A DNA stretch of 27,024 nt, taken from the NCBI GenBank assembly GCA_023228195.1, contig JALOBR010000007.1, positions 1-27,024 on the forward strand. Direction: 5' to 3'. Below, piece by piece: positions 13,894 to 21,232 of this stretch. The DNA comes from Candidatus Omnitrophota bacterium (GTDB lineage: Bacteria; Omnitrophota; Gorgyraeia; Duberdicusellales; 4484-171). Both the position numbers and the translations under genes were made by a program. Positions within the stretch are counted from its first letter, which is position 1. Each line of letters starts with the position of its first letter. Below the pieces are notes generated by a model. That model did not search any database. It saw only the letters and a program-made list of their open reading frames with translations, and was not told the origin of the DNA.

Positions 13894-14672
13894 GGTTATC
13901 ACATTCCTTGGGCCAGGTGTTTTTAACCGAAAAAAATTATATTCAAAAAATAATAAATTCACTCGTTATTGAAGATGAAATCGTCCTTGAAATCGGTTCG
14001 GGTCCGGGAGAGATAAGCGCGGCAATCGGTAAAAGATGTAAATTTCTATATTGTGTTGAATTTGACCCGCGCTTTGTAAGCGTTTTGGAACAAAAATTTA
14101 AAAATGAAAGGAATGTTAGAGTTATACATTCAGATATTCTCAAATTCAATCTTTCCGAGCGAAATGAAAGGCTTGTTATTTTTGGAAACGTACCTTACCA
14201 GATAAGTAATTCGCTTATTAGTTATCTTATTGACAACAGAACATTTATAAAAAAAGCCTATCTTACCTTTCAGAAAGAATTTGTGGATAAATTAATCGCA
14301 GAGACAGGGAACAAGGATTACGGATTTTTAAGCTGTTTTATACAGTATTATGCCGGAATAGAAAAAATTTTCGATATTCCGAGAGGCGCATTTACTCCGG
14401 TGCCGAAAATCGATTCATCTTTTATATCGCTTGATTTTTATGATGAACCACAAGACGCGGCAGAGGACGAGAACCTGCTTATTAGGATAATACGCGAAGC
14501 TTTCAACCAGCGCAGAAAGAAGATTTCCAATTCGCTCTCGAAATTTATTGCCAGCGATGATTTCTTTTCTTCTTTGAAAGTAGACCCTAATGCGCGGGCA
14601 GAAAATGTTTCACTTAAAGAGTATGTGGATATAGCTAATAAGGTTTATAAAGAAAGGTTAAAAAACCGGTAG
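13890..14672 (+). CDS. rsmA: 16S rRNA dimethyladenosine transferase RsmA (KsgA)
   Basis: RsmA dimethylates two adjacent adenines in the 3' terminal helix of 16S rRNA using S-adenosylmethionine. Visible motifs: LGQVFLTEKN (7-16), the SAM loop EIGSGPGEIS (34-43), the acidic VEFDP (56-60), IHSDIL (79-84) and the catalytic NVPYQIS (100-106; usually NLPYNIS), then the C-terminal domain with FTPVPKIDSSFISL. Length (260) is normal. The start at 13890 overlaps the pdxA stop. A pdxA-rsmA pairing is common in bacteria and is seen here downstream of a SurA-like gene, as in enterobacteria (surA-pdxA-rsmA). Confidence 0.95.
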   Translation: MRLSHSLGQVFLTEKNYIQKIINSLVIEDEIVLEIGSGPGEISAAIGKRCKFLYCVEFDPRFVSVLEQKFKNERNVRVIHSDILKFNLSERNERLVIFGNVPYQISNSLISYLIDNRTFIKKAYLTFQKEFVDKLIAETGNKDYGFLSCFIQYYAGIEKIFDIPRGAFTPVPKIDSSFISLDFYDEPQDAAEDENLLIRIIREAFNQRRKKISNSLSKFIASDDFFSSLKVDPNARAENVSLKEYVDIANKVYKERLKNR

Positions 14673-14681
14673 CCGGCATTC

Positions 14682-14710
14682 TTGGTTTTACAGATGCATG
14701 GTGGTATAAT
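14682..14710 (+). promoter_or_regulatory. Extended -10 promoter for the ybgC-DUF192 pair
   Basis: A perfect TATAAT (14705-14710) is preceded by TGG, an extended -10 element. TTGGTT (14682-14687), a partial -35 match, lies 17 nt upstream. Transcription would start near 14717, at the foot of the palindrome beginning at 14719, giving a leader of about 200 nt. Confidence 0.6.
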
Positions 14711-14718
14711 CTTATTGC

Positions 14719-14819
14719 CCCGACTCGCCTATTCACCAGGCCGAAGGCCTGTTGGGCTAAATACATAAAAATTTTTATGTTCACTTTGTTCACAAGAAAA
14801 TTTCTATGAGCTCGTCGGG
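14719..14819 (+). repeat. Leader palindrome with internal hairpins upstream of the thioesterase gene
   Basis: CCCGAC (14719-14724) pairs with GTCGGG (14814-14819). Inside are CAGGCC-GAA-GGCCTG (14737-14751), part of a diverged copy of the 25-nt unit found at 11837-11886, and the AT palindrome ATAAAAATTTTTAT at about 14765-14778. The element starts at the predicted transcription start. Confidence 0.6.
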
Positions 14820-14821
14820 AT

Positions 14822-14911
14822 AATTCGCAGACGGCCTTACGGCCTACGATTTACTTTACACGCTTGCTTCGCAGGCAGTCCAGCAGGTTGCCGTAAATCG
14901 TCTGCTCATTA
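14822..14911 (+). repeat. Leader palindromic element, type 2, long copy
   Basis: Bases 14822-14854 are the exact complement of 3405-3437, and 14891-14906 match the other arm of that element. The middle (14855-14890) is longer and unrelated to the middle of the short copy. The element runs directly into the ribosome binding site AGGAGG of the next gene, as the short copy runs into GGAGG. Confidence 0.8.
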
Positions 14912-14920
14912 GGAGGCTTA

Positions 14921-15298
14921 ATGCAAAAACGCATATATTATCACGATACCGATTGCGGAGGAGTCGTCTATTACGCTAACTATCTAAAGTATTTCGAGGA
15001 GGCGCGCACTGAATATATGCAGGAGCGCGGCCTTAATTTAAAGGAGCTTTCAGAGAAAGGCACTTTGTTTGTTGTAAGAAACGTTAACATAGACTATAAG
15101 GCCCCTGCTCGTTATGCGGATACCCTGGAGATATCTACCAAGATAAATAAAATACGCAATGTCTCCGTTGAATTCCTGCAGGAAATAAAAAGAGAGGGGA
15201 AGCTTCTTGTGTCTGCGTTAACTACTCTTGTGTGTATTGATAAAAATTTCAGGCCTTGTGCTATGTGTGATGAATTTTTAAACAGTCTTTCGAAATGA
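14921..15298 (+). CDS. YbgC/4-hydroxybenzoyl-CoA-type acyl-CoA thioesterase
   Basis: A hot-dog-fold thioesterase of the YbgC/FadM group. The N-terminal motif RIYYHDTDCGGVVYYANYLKYFEEAR contains the catalytic Asp of the YxDTDxxGxVYxxxY signature. It is 125 residues, the normal length. In proteobacteria ybgC sits with tol-pal genes; here it pairs with a DUF192 gene instead (4-nt overlap). The likely substrate is a short-chain or hydroxyaromatic acyl-CoA, which sequence alone cannot settle. It has its own strong predicted promoter and a long structured leader. Confidence 0.88.
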   Translation: MQKRIYYHDTDCGGVVYYANYLKYFEEARTEYMQERGLNLKELSEKGTLFVVRNVNIDYKAPARYADTLEISTKINKIRNVSVEFLQEIKREGKLLVSALTTLVCIDKNFRPCAMCDEFLNSLSK

Positions 15299-15645
15299 AG
15301 TATAAGATTATAAATAAGACAAAAGGCATTTGTATTGCGCAAAATGGACACGAGGCCTCGACGTTTTTTGAGCGTTTGTTGGGGCTTATGTTTCGTGCGT
15401 CTATCTCAAGCGATGCGGCGCTTATTTTTCATAATGTTAACTCAATCCATATGTTTTTTATGAGATTTCCTATCGATGTTATCTATCTTAACCGCGACAA
15501 TAAGGTGCTGAAAATCAAACACTCTCTAAGGCCCTGGCGTATGTCAAGCTGCATGCGTGCTAAAGCTACCATAGAACTTCCCAGCCGGAAAACCCAAGAA
15601 ACTGCTACAGAGATAGGCGATACCCTTGAATTTATTGAAGAATAA
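15295..15645 (+). CDS. DUF192 family protein
   Basis: The 116-residue protein matches DUF192: FFERLLGLMFRASISSDAALIFHNVNSIHMFFMRFPIDVIYLNRDNKVLKI, the family's long signature ending in the conserved MRFPIDVIYLN. Later come LRPWRMSSCMRAKATIELPS and IGDTLEF. Many DUF192 members carry a signal peptide; this one has none, so it should be cytoplasmic. Function unknown. It is translationally coupled to the upstream thioesterase by an ATGA overlap. Confidence 0.88.
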   Translation: MKYKIINKTKGICIAQNGHEASTFFERLLGLMFRASISSDAALIFHNVNSIHMFFMRFPIDVIYLNRDNKVLKIKHSLRPWRMSSCMRAKATIELPSRKTQETATEIGDTLEFIEE

Positions 15646-15690
15646 GGCCAAGTTACCCTGATTTTGGGTGTCGGAAATGGCTAAATTCTA

Positions 15691-15719
15691 TTGACGTAAG
15701 GGGCTTTTTCGTTTATTAT
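15691..15719 (+). promoter_or_regulatory. Strong sigma-70-type promoter of the arg-lys operon
   Basis: TTGACG (15691-15696) and TATTAT (15714-15719) are separated by exactly 17 nt. Transcription should start near 15726, giving a leader of about 90 nt before the argC ATG. No other comparable promoter is seen between the following genes. Confidence 0.7.
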
Positions 15720-15734
15720 ATTAGTTTACGCTTG

Positions 15735-15785
15735 TCCGCCTTTACCCTTTGTTAAGGGCCTCTCGCCGTGGTGGGCTTCGGCGGA
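15735..15785 (+). promoter_or_regulatory. Structured argC leader with mutually exclusive pairings
   Basis: TCCGCC (15735-15740) pairs with GGCGGA (15780-15785), closing a junction that holds CCCTT-TGTT-AAGGG (15745-15758). Alternatively CGCCG (15764-15768) pairs with CGGCG (15779-15783), which uses the same 3' bases. A switch between the two folds is possible. No T-run follows, so control, if any, would act on translation. It may equally be another palindromic repeat. Confidence 0.4.
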
Positions 15786-15818
15786 TGTCACTATATGGGC
15801 ATGATAGGTAGGTGTTCC

Positions 15819-16841
15819 ATGTTAAAACAAACGAAAGTCGCAATATTGGGAGCTACTGGTTTTACAGGGGAAAAACTCGTTGAGATTTTGCTTTCTCATC
15901 CTCAAACAGAGATTGTCTATTTGTCTTCGCGGACAGAGGTTCCTGTCGCTTACTCTAAGCTTTTTCCGCGGTTTTTGAATAAAACCAGCCTTAAGTGCGA
16001 AACATTAAATATCGTAAAGTGCTGCAAGCTCGCGGATGTTATATTTTTGTCACTGCCACACACTGTTTCTATGGGGTTTGTGCCGCATTTAATTTCCGAG
16101 AAGAAAAAAATAATTGATTTATCTGCTGACTATCGGTTTAAAGATACAAATCTTTATGAAAAGTATTATAAGTCGCCCCATAAAGACAGCGAGAATCTGT
16201 CTAAAGCGGTTTATGGTTTACCCGAGCTTTTTAAGAAAGATATAGAGAAAAGCCAACTTATTGCAAATCCAGGCTGTTATCCGACATCGATAATACTTGC
16301 GCTATATCCGCTGGTAAAGGAGGATTTAGTTGAAAAAAAGATCATAATTGATTCAAAATCGGCCATTACCGGCGCCGGCAGAAAGGCAGTTATCGAATAT
16401 CACTATTCGAATATTTCAAATAACCTCTGGGCGTATAAGCCGTTTGTCCATCAGCATATCCCGGAGGTTAGCGAAGTTTTAAAATTAAGCACCGGCAAAA
16501 CCATTGAGCCTCAGTTTGCCCCGCACGTAATCGGCGTTGAGGCGGGCATATATTCGACAATATACGTAACTTTTACTAAAAGCGTAAACGAAGAGAAAAT
16601 TAATAATATTTATTCCAAGTATTACGGTGATTGCCGGTTTGTAAGATTATCTTCCGGATTGCCTAAATTGAAAGACGTGGTAGGCACAAATTTCTGCGAT
16701 ATAGGTTTCGCATTAGACGAAAAAAAGGAAAATGCAGTGATTGCCTCAAGCATAGATAACCTTATCAAGGGTGCGGCAGGCCAGGCTGTGCAGAATATGA
16801 ACTTAATGCTTGGGTTAGATGAAACAACGGGCCTTTTATGA
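15819..16841 (+). CDS. argC: N-acetyl-gamma-glutamyl-phosphate reductase ArgC
   Basis: ArgC reduces N-acetylglutamyl phosphate to the semialdehyde with NADPH, the third step of arginine synthesis. The nucleotide-binding GATGFTGEKL (11-20) and the catalytic-cysteine motif ANPGCYPTS (Cys153) are intact; GTNFCDIGF lies near the end. The start at 15819 is preferred: it gives the normal length of 340 and the expected short lead-in to the Rossmann glycines, and AGGTAGGTG lies upstream. An in-frame GTG at 15768 would add 17 residues that fall inside the leader hairpin. The stop overlaps argJ (ATGA). First gene of the arginine cluster. Confidence 0.95.
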   Translation: MLKQTKVAILGATGFTGEKLVEILLSHPQTEIVYLSSRTEVPVAYSKLFPRFLNKTSLKCETLNIVKCCKLADVIFLSLPHTVSMGFVPHLISEKKKIIDLSADYRFKDTNLYEKYYKSPHKDSENLSKAVYGLPELFKKDIEKSQLIANPGCYPTSIILALYPLVKEDLVEKKIIIDSKSAITGAGRKAVIEYHYSNISNNLWAYKPFVHQHIPEVSEVLKLSTGKTIEPQFAPHVIGVEAGIYSTIYVTFTKSVNEEKINNIYSKYYGDCRFVRLSSGLPKLKDVVGTNFCDIGFALDEKKENAVIASSIDNLIKGAAGQAVQNMNLMLGLDETTGLL

Positions 16842-17995
16842 TTAAAATACCTGCCGGTTTTTTGCTTTCCGGTATAAAATGCGGATTGAAGAAAAGTAAC
16901 AAAAATGATTTAGGGCTTATCTATTGCGAGTCTTTCGCTGAGGCTCTCGGTTTTTTTACGATTAATAAAAACGTTTCTTATTCCGTTACCCTAAGCAGAA
17001 AAAATATTTCAAACCCGATAAAGGCAGTTATCGTAAACAGCGGTAATGCCAATTGTTTTTCGCATAAAAATGGTTTAAAAGATACAGAGGTTATAACTTC
17101 TAAGCTGGCTGGTTATTTATCGGCAAGCCAAAATGAGATAGCGGGCAGTTCTGAGCGAGCCAAGCGAGTCGAACGGATTGATAAAAAAAACATTCTTATA
17201 GCTTCAACCGGAATTATCGGAAAAAAACTTCCCAAGGAAAAGATTATTTCAGCTTTCCCGAAGCTTTATGAAGAAATGGGGAAAGAGAATGCGGAAAGTT
17301 TTTCTCAAAGCATCCTTACTACTGATACTTTTAAAAAAATTTCCTGCTCGGAAATTAAACTAAAGAATAACACAGCGCGCATATTAGGTTTTGCCAAAGG
17401 CGCAGGTATGATTGCGCCTAATGTGGCAACTATGCTCGTGTTTATACTGACTGACGCTGTTTTGCCAAAAGCGTTATTTAAAAAAATCGCCAAAGAGGCG
17501 ATTGATGAAAGTTTTAATTCAGTAACTGTAGATGGGTGCATGAGCACAAATGATACCGTTTTCGTTCTTTCAAGCAAGAAAAATGTTTTGAAAAGCACAA
17601 AAGAGATCAAGGTTTTCTCAAAAGAACTTAAAAAGGTTTGTTTAGAGTTGGCAACTATGCTGGTTAAAGACGGCGAAGGCGCAAGCAAGTTTATTAAAAT
17701 TTCCATAAAAGGCGCGAAGAGTAAAGAAGAGGCTAAGAAAGCAGGGCTTTCTATCGCAAACTCGAATCTTTTTAAATGCGCGGTTTATGGAGCCAATCCT
17801 AATTGGGGTAGAATCATAGCAGCATTGGGCCATGCGGGGATTGCGGTTTGCGAAGGCATACCGATTAAGATGTCAGATCTTACTAAAAAGAATATCACTA
17901 TAGAGGTTGATTTAAAAAGGGGAGTTTTTGCTCAAACGGTGTATACTTCAGATTTGACTCCGGAGTATATCAAGATAAACGCCGAGTACAGTTGA
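16838..17995 (+). CDS. argJ: Bifunctional ornithine/N-acetylglutamate acetyltransferase ArgJ
   Basis: ArgJ moves the acetyl group from N-acetylornithine to glutamate, closing the acetyl cycle. If bifunctional it can also make N-acetylglutamate from acetyl-CoA. The autocleavage site is at GAGMIAPNVATML, with the nucleophile Thr198 (after Ala197), so the precursor should split into alpha and beta chains. Glycine-rich and substrate motifs (VNSGNANCFSHKNG, IASTGIIGKKLP, VDGCMSTNDTV, GANPNWGRI) are present. Residues about 104-113 (SSERAKRVER) are an insertion encoded by a repeat-like stretch (17148-17175), just before the IASTG strand. No argA or argE is visible, which fits the recycling route. 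Confidence 0.95.
   Translation: MIKIPAGFLLSGIKCGLKKSNKNDLGLIYCESFAEALGFFTINKNVSYSVTLSRKNISNPIKAVIVNSGNANCFSHKNGLKDTEVITSKLAGYLSASQNEIAGSSERAKRVERIDKKNILIASTGIIGKKLPKEKIISAFPKLYEEMGKENAESFSQSILTTDTFKKISCSEIKLKNNTARILGFAKGAGMIAPNVATMLVFILTDAVLPKALFKKIAKEAIDESFNSVTVDGCMSTNDTVFVLSSKKNVLKSTKEIKVFSKELKKVCLELATMLVKDGEGASKFIKISIKGAKSKEEAKKAGLSIANSNLFKCAVYGANPNWGRIIAALGHAGIAVCEGIPIKMSDLTKKNITIEVDLKRGVFAQTVYTSDLTPEYIKINAEYS
17148..17175. repeat. Palindrome-ended repeat segment inserted in frame in argJ
   Basis: The stretch begins GTTCTGAGCG and ends GTCGAACG, with GTTC/GAAC complementary ends. It resembles a GTTCTGAGCGAAGTCGAACG-type interspersed sequence that I recall from many bacterial intergenic regions. 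It adds about 10 charged residues to ArgJ without breaking the frame. Confidence 0.55.
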
Positions 17996-18053
17996 CACAA
18001 ATTGCCACGAATAAATTCGTGGATATTCGTCTTGTATTTGTGGTAATTCGTGT
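17995..18053 (+). repeat. arg-gap palindrome 1 (argJ-argB)
   Basis: The left arm (17995-18012) is complementary to the right arm (18036-18053) over 18 positions with one A/C mismatch and two G.U pairs in the sense RNA. An inner perfect hairpin CCACGAAT-AA-ATTCGTGG (18005-18022) competes with the outer fold. The right side is built of roughly 10-nt units of the form TTCGTGGNNA. The element begins at the argJ stop and ends shortly before the argB ribosome binding site. Confidence 0.75.
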
Positions 18054-18071
18054 ACAAAAAAAGGATAAACC

Positions 18072-18923
18072 ATGGTAAAAGAAGCAATTAAAAAAGCAGA
18101 TGTCTTGATAGAGGCTTTGCCGTATATAAAAAAGTTTCATAAAAAGATATTTGTGATTAAATACGGCGGTTCAATATTAAGCGAAGAAAGGGTTCGTAAG
18201 TCCGTTCTCGAAGACATTGTATTTTTGCGTTATACAGGAATACGGCCTATTTTAGTTCATGGCGGAGGTCCCAATATTACGGAAAAACTAAAAGAACATA
18301 AAATCACAACCGAGTTTTTCGACGGAATGCGGGTGACTGATGAGTTTACGTTAAAAATAGTTGAAGAGGAATTAAATGAATTGAATGATTTAATAGTCAG
18401 AGAGATAAATGCTTATGGCGCAAATGCCCGGGGTTTTAAAAAAGAAGATCAGCTGCTTACCGCCGCCAAAAAGCGCACAAAAAAAGATCTGGGTTTCGTG
18501 GGCGAGGTTATAGATTACGATAAAATTAAATTACAGGAAGCTTTAGAAACATCGATTCCGGTAATTACCCCCATGGGTATTTCTCGAGAAGGAGTTGCGT
18601 TTAATATAAATGCAGATGATGTAGCTTTTTTCCTCGCGTCAAAGCTGAATGCGGAAAAACTGGTTTTGCTTACGAATACTTTGGGCGTTATGCGTAATCA
18701 ACAGGATGAATCATCGCTTATTTCTACGATAACAATGAAAAACGCTGACGAATTAATTGATAAAAAAGTTATTTCTGAAGGCATGGTTCCTAAGGTGCGC
18801 GCAGCGGTAAAATCAATTGAAGAAGGCGTGGGCAAGGCCCATATCGTTGACGCAAAGATTCCACACGCAATCCTTCTTGAGATATTTACGAATGAAGGAA
18901 TTGGAACGGAAATAATAAAATAA
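18072..18923 (+). CDS. argB: Acetylglutamate kinase ArgB
   Basis: ArgB phosphorylates N-acetylglutamate. The amino-acid-kinase motifs are present: IKYGGSIL with the catalytic Lys, VHGGGPNITEKL, FFDGMRVTDE, NINADDVAFFLA and GMVPKVRAA. The C-terminus (LLEIFTNEGIGTEI) resembles the ArgB group. In the nucleotide-binding strand the usual LTDxxGV is LTNTLGV, with Asn for Asp, a conservative change. ArgB with a long N-terminal helix is often arginine-inhibited; the first helix here (MVKEAIKKADVLIEALPYIKKFH) is of that kind, so feedback control is plausible. Confidence 0.95.
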   Translation: MVKEAIKKADVLIEALPYIKKFHKKIFVIKYGGSILSEERVRKSVLEDIVFLRYTGIRPILVHGGGPNITEKLKEHKITTEFFDGMRVTDEFTLKIVEEELNELNDLIVREINAYGANARGFKKEDQLLTAAKKRTKKDLGFVGEVIDYDKIKLQEALETSIPVITPMGISREGVAFNINADDVAFFLASKLNAEKLVLLTNTLGVMRNQQDESSLISTITMKNADELIDKKVISEGMVPKVRAAVKSIEEGVGKAHIVDAKIPHAILLEIFTNEGIGTEIIK

Positions 18924-18936
18924 TAATCTAAAATGG

Positions 18937-19006
18937 TAAACTCTAAACGTTTCGAATTTATGGTTTCGTGTTGATGATTTGTTTGGGATTTAGTGTTTAG
19001 AGTTTA
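18937..19006 (+). repeat. Heptad-periodic inverted repeat (argB-argD gap)
   Basis: TAAACTCTAAAC (18937-18948) and GTTTAGAGTTTA (18995-19006) are perfect complements, 12 bp, 46 nt apart. The interior and right side read as degenerate seven-base units (GATTTAG, TGTTTAG, AGTTTAG, GATTTTA). The loop is A/T-rich. It ends 19 nt before the argD start. Confidence 0.7.
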
Positions 19007-19025
19007 GGATTTTATACGAGAGTAT

Positions 19026-20216
19026 ATGAAGAAAGAACAAGAAATAAAGCAACTTTTTGAAACTTACTCTTTGAATACTTACAAAAGAGTGGGCCCGGTT
19101 TTTGCAAAAGGAAAAGGAAGCTTTCTCTGGGATAGTGAAGGGAAAAAATATCTGGATTTGTTTCCCGGATGGGGCGTTTCTATCCTTGGGCATTGCCATC
19201 CGCAGATTGTAAAGGCTATAAAAGAGCAGGCAGGAAAACTTATCCATTTGCCGAATAATCTTTTCCAGGAGGAGCAGGCTATTTTAGCGAAAGAAGTAAT
19301 AAAGAGCACTTTTCCCGGAAAAGTATTTTTTGCTAATTCAGGCGCCGAAGCAATTGAAGCGGCAATTAAATTAACCAGGCTTTATGGAAATAAAAATGGC
19401 CGATACGAAGTGATTACGATGAAAAATTCTTTTCATGGAAGAACTTTCGGCGCACTTTCTGCAACTGCTCAAAATAAATATAAAGATCCATTCAGGCCGA
19501 TATTGCCTGAGTTTAAGGAAGCTGTATTTAATGATTTTGAAAGTTTTAAATCACAAGTAAACGATAAAACCGTTGCTGTTCTTTTGGAGCTTATACAAGG
19601 CGAAGGCGGCATAAACATTGCCTCAAAAGAATATATTAAAAATTTAAAGGAATTCTGCAAGGAGCGTGATTTACTTTTTATAGCTGATGAAGTTCAAACC
19701 GGCATGGGCAGAACCGGAAAATTATTTTGTTATCAGAATTATAATATTACGCCTGACGCATTGGTTGTGTCAAAAGGCCTTGGCGCAGGAGTCCCTGTTT
19801 CCGCTTTTGTTGTAAAAAATGAGGTTGCTGATCTATTTAAGCCGGGGTTGCATGCTTCAACTTTTGGCGGCTCACCTTTGGTTACAAAAGTAACGCTTGA
19901 AGTTTTTAAAATTATAAAGAAAGAAAAGATTTTAAGGAACACAGAAAAAATGGGCGGATATTTGCTTAAAAAACTGAATAAATTAAAAGATAAATTTACA
20001 TTTATTAAAGAAGTGCGGGCTATGGGCCTTATGATAGGAGTTGAGTTAAGCGTTGATTCATTCCCCGTATTTATGAAAGCGATGGAGAAGGGGCTAGTCA
20101 TAAATTCAACGCATCAAACAGTATTAAGGATTATGCCGGCCCTTACTGTTAAAAAAGAAGAAATCGACAAGGGATTAGAAATTTTAGAGGAAGTTTTTAA
20201 AGAAATAAAAAATTAA
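19026..20216 (+). CDS. argD: Acetylornithine aminotransferase ArgD
   Basis: A class III PLP aminotransferase that makes N-acetylornithine from the semialdehyde and glutamate. Motifs: NSGAEAIEAAIKL (104-116), FHGRTFGALSATAQ (136-149), DEVQTGMGRTGKLF (221-234) and the PLP lysine in VVSKGLGAGVP (Lys250). Length is 396. ArgD enzymes often also serve as the succinyl-diaminopimelate aminotransferase, which would link the arginine genes to the lysine genes downstream, although which DAP branch is used cannot be read here. The argF ATG follows after a single base. Confidence 0.95.
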   Translation: MKKEQEIKQLFETYSLNTYKRVGPVFAKGKGSFLWDSEGKKYLDLFPGWGVSILGHCHPQIVKAIKEQAGKLIHLPNNLFQEEQAILAKEVIKSTFPGKVFFANSGAEAIEAAIKLTRLYGNKNGRYEVITMKNSFHGRTFGALSATAQNKYKDPFRPILPEFKEAVFNDFESFKSQVNDKTVAVLLELIQGEGGINIASKEYIKNLKEFCKERDLLFIADEVQTGMGRTGKLFCYQNYNITPDALVVSKGLGAGVPVSAFVVKNEVADLFKPGLHASTFGGSPLVTKVTLEVFKIIKKEKILRNTEKMGGYLLKKLNKLKDKFTFIKEVRAMGLMIGVELSVDSFPVFMKAMEKGLVINSTHQTVLRIMPALTVKKEEIDKGLEILEEVFKEIKN

Positions 20217-20217
20217 A

Positions 20218-21147
20218 ATGGCAAGACATTTTTTATCATTAAGGGATTTTTCAACCGGCGAGATAAATAAACTTATTGATTTGGCGTTGGATATTAAAGT
20301 CAATCCTTCTAAGTACGCCCAGGTTTTATCCGGAAAGTGTGTAGGGCTTTTCTTTGAAAAACCTTCGCTACGGACAAAAGCTTCATTTTATATAGGTTCG
20401 TTGCAGCTTGGTGGTCAGTCGATTTATTATTCTCCGGATGAAGTTCAGCTTGGGTTGCGGGAGAAAATAGCTGACGTAGCAAGGACATCTTCCCGGTTTA
20501 TGGATGCCGCGGTACTTAGGACTTTTTCGCACGAAAAAGTTTTAGAGTTTGCTAAGTTTTCTACAATTCCGGTTATAAATGCGCTAAGCGATCTTCTGCA
20601 TCCTTCGCAGACGCTTGGTGACTTAATTACGATGAAGGAACTGAAGGGTAGTATAGAAAAACTTAAGGTAGCTTATGTCGGTGATGCCAACAACGTTTGC
20701 AATTCTTTGATGGATGCTTTTTCTATTTTAGGCGGTATTTTGTATGTTGCCGCCCCAAAAGGATACCAGCCGGATAAAAAAATGCTGGATAAAACAAAAA
20801 GCTATTGCGCAAAAAGTGGAGCGCAAATTATTATAACTGCATCAATCGAAGAAGCAGCCAAAATGAGTGACGTTTTATATACTGACGTCTGGGTTTCTAT
20901 GGGCCAGGAGAAAGAAAAAGCAAAGAAGAAAAAGATTTTTAAAAATTTTCAGATAAACGATAAACTTTTAAAATTAGCGAAAAAAGATTGTCTGGTTATG
21001 CATTGTCTTCCGGCACACAGAGGAGAAGAAATAACTGATAGCGCGATGGAAAGCAAAAATTCGGTAGTTTTCCTGCAGGCGGAAAACAGGTTGTATGCCG
21101 CTAAGGCGATTTTAACTTACGTATTTAACGCAGATAATCACAGATAA
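20218..21147 (+). CDS. argF: Ornithine carbamoyltransferase ArgF
   Basis: Transfers carbamoyl from carbamoyl phosphate to ornithine to give citrulline. The carbamoyl-phosphate motif is SLRTK (50-54; usually STRTR), followed by HPSQ (128-131; usually HPCQ) and the ornithine motif HCLPAHRGE (262-270). DVWVSMGQE (223-231) supports ornithine rather than aspartate carbamoyltransferase. The final residues (NADNHR) and the stop codon are supplied by the left arm of the palindrome at 21127-21216, so the repeat overlaps the gene end. Confidence 0.95.
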   Translation: MARHFLSLRDFSTGEINKLIDLALDIKVNPSKYAQVLSGKCVGLFFEKPSLRTKASFYIGSLQLGGQSIYYSPDEVQLGLREKIADVARTSSRFMDAAVLRTFSHEKVLEFAKFSTIPVINALSDLLHPSQTLGDLITMKELKGSIEKLKVAYVGDANNVCNSLMDAFSILGGILYVAAPKGYQPDKKMLDKTKSYCAKSGAQIIITASIEEAAKMSDVLYTDVWVSMGQEKEKAKKKKIFKNFQINDKLLKLAKKDCLVMHCLPAHRGEEITDSAMESKNSVVFLQAENRLYAAKAILTYVFNADNHR

Positions 21148-21216
21148 AAATCGCAGATGATCACAGATAAAATTATCTGTGGCTATCTGTGATTTGCCAT
21201 CTGTGTTAATCTGTGT
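21127..21216 (+). repeat. arg-gap palindrome 2 (argF-argG)
   Basis: Two arms of about 43 nt are built of TCACAGAT-type units on the left and ATCTGTGN-type units on the right. About 35 positions are Watson-Crick, four are G.U in the sense RNA and a few are unpaired. Unit spacing and order match palindromes 1 and 3 although the bases differ. The element includes the last codons of argF and ends five nt before the argG ribosome binding site (GAGG). Confidence 0.8.
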
Positions 21217-21232
21217 AAAAAAAGAGGTAAAT

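Noticed and set aside
15768..15818. GTG start extending ArgC by 17 residues
   Set aside because: The extension lies in the leader hairpin, has no family match, and the ATG at 15819 gives the canonical N-terminus.
21127..21216. CRISPR array in the argF-argG gap
   Set aside because: The units are only 8-10 nt, form inverted rather than direct arrays, and have no spacers or cas genes nearby.
21179..21232. Upstream ATG for ArgG
   Set aside because: The added residues are encoded by the palindrome; the canonical ArgG start with a ribosome binding site is at 21233.
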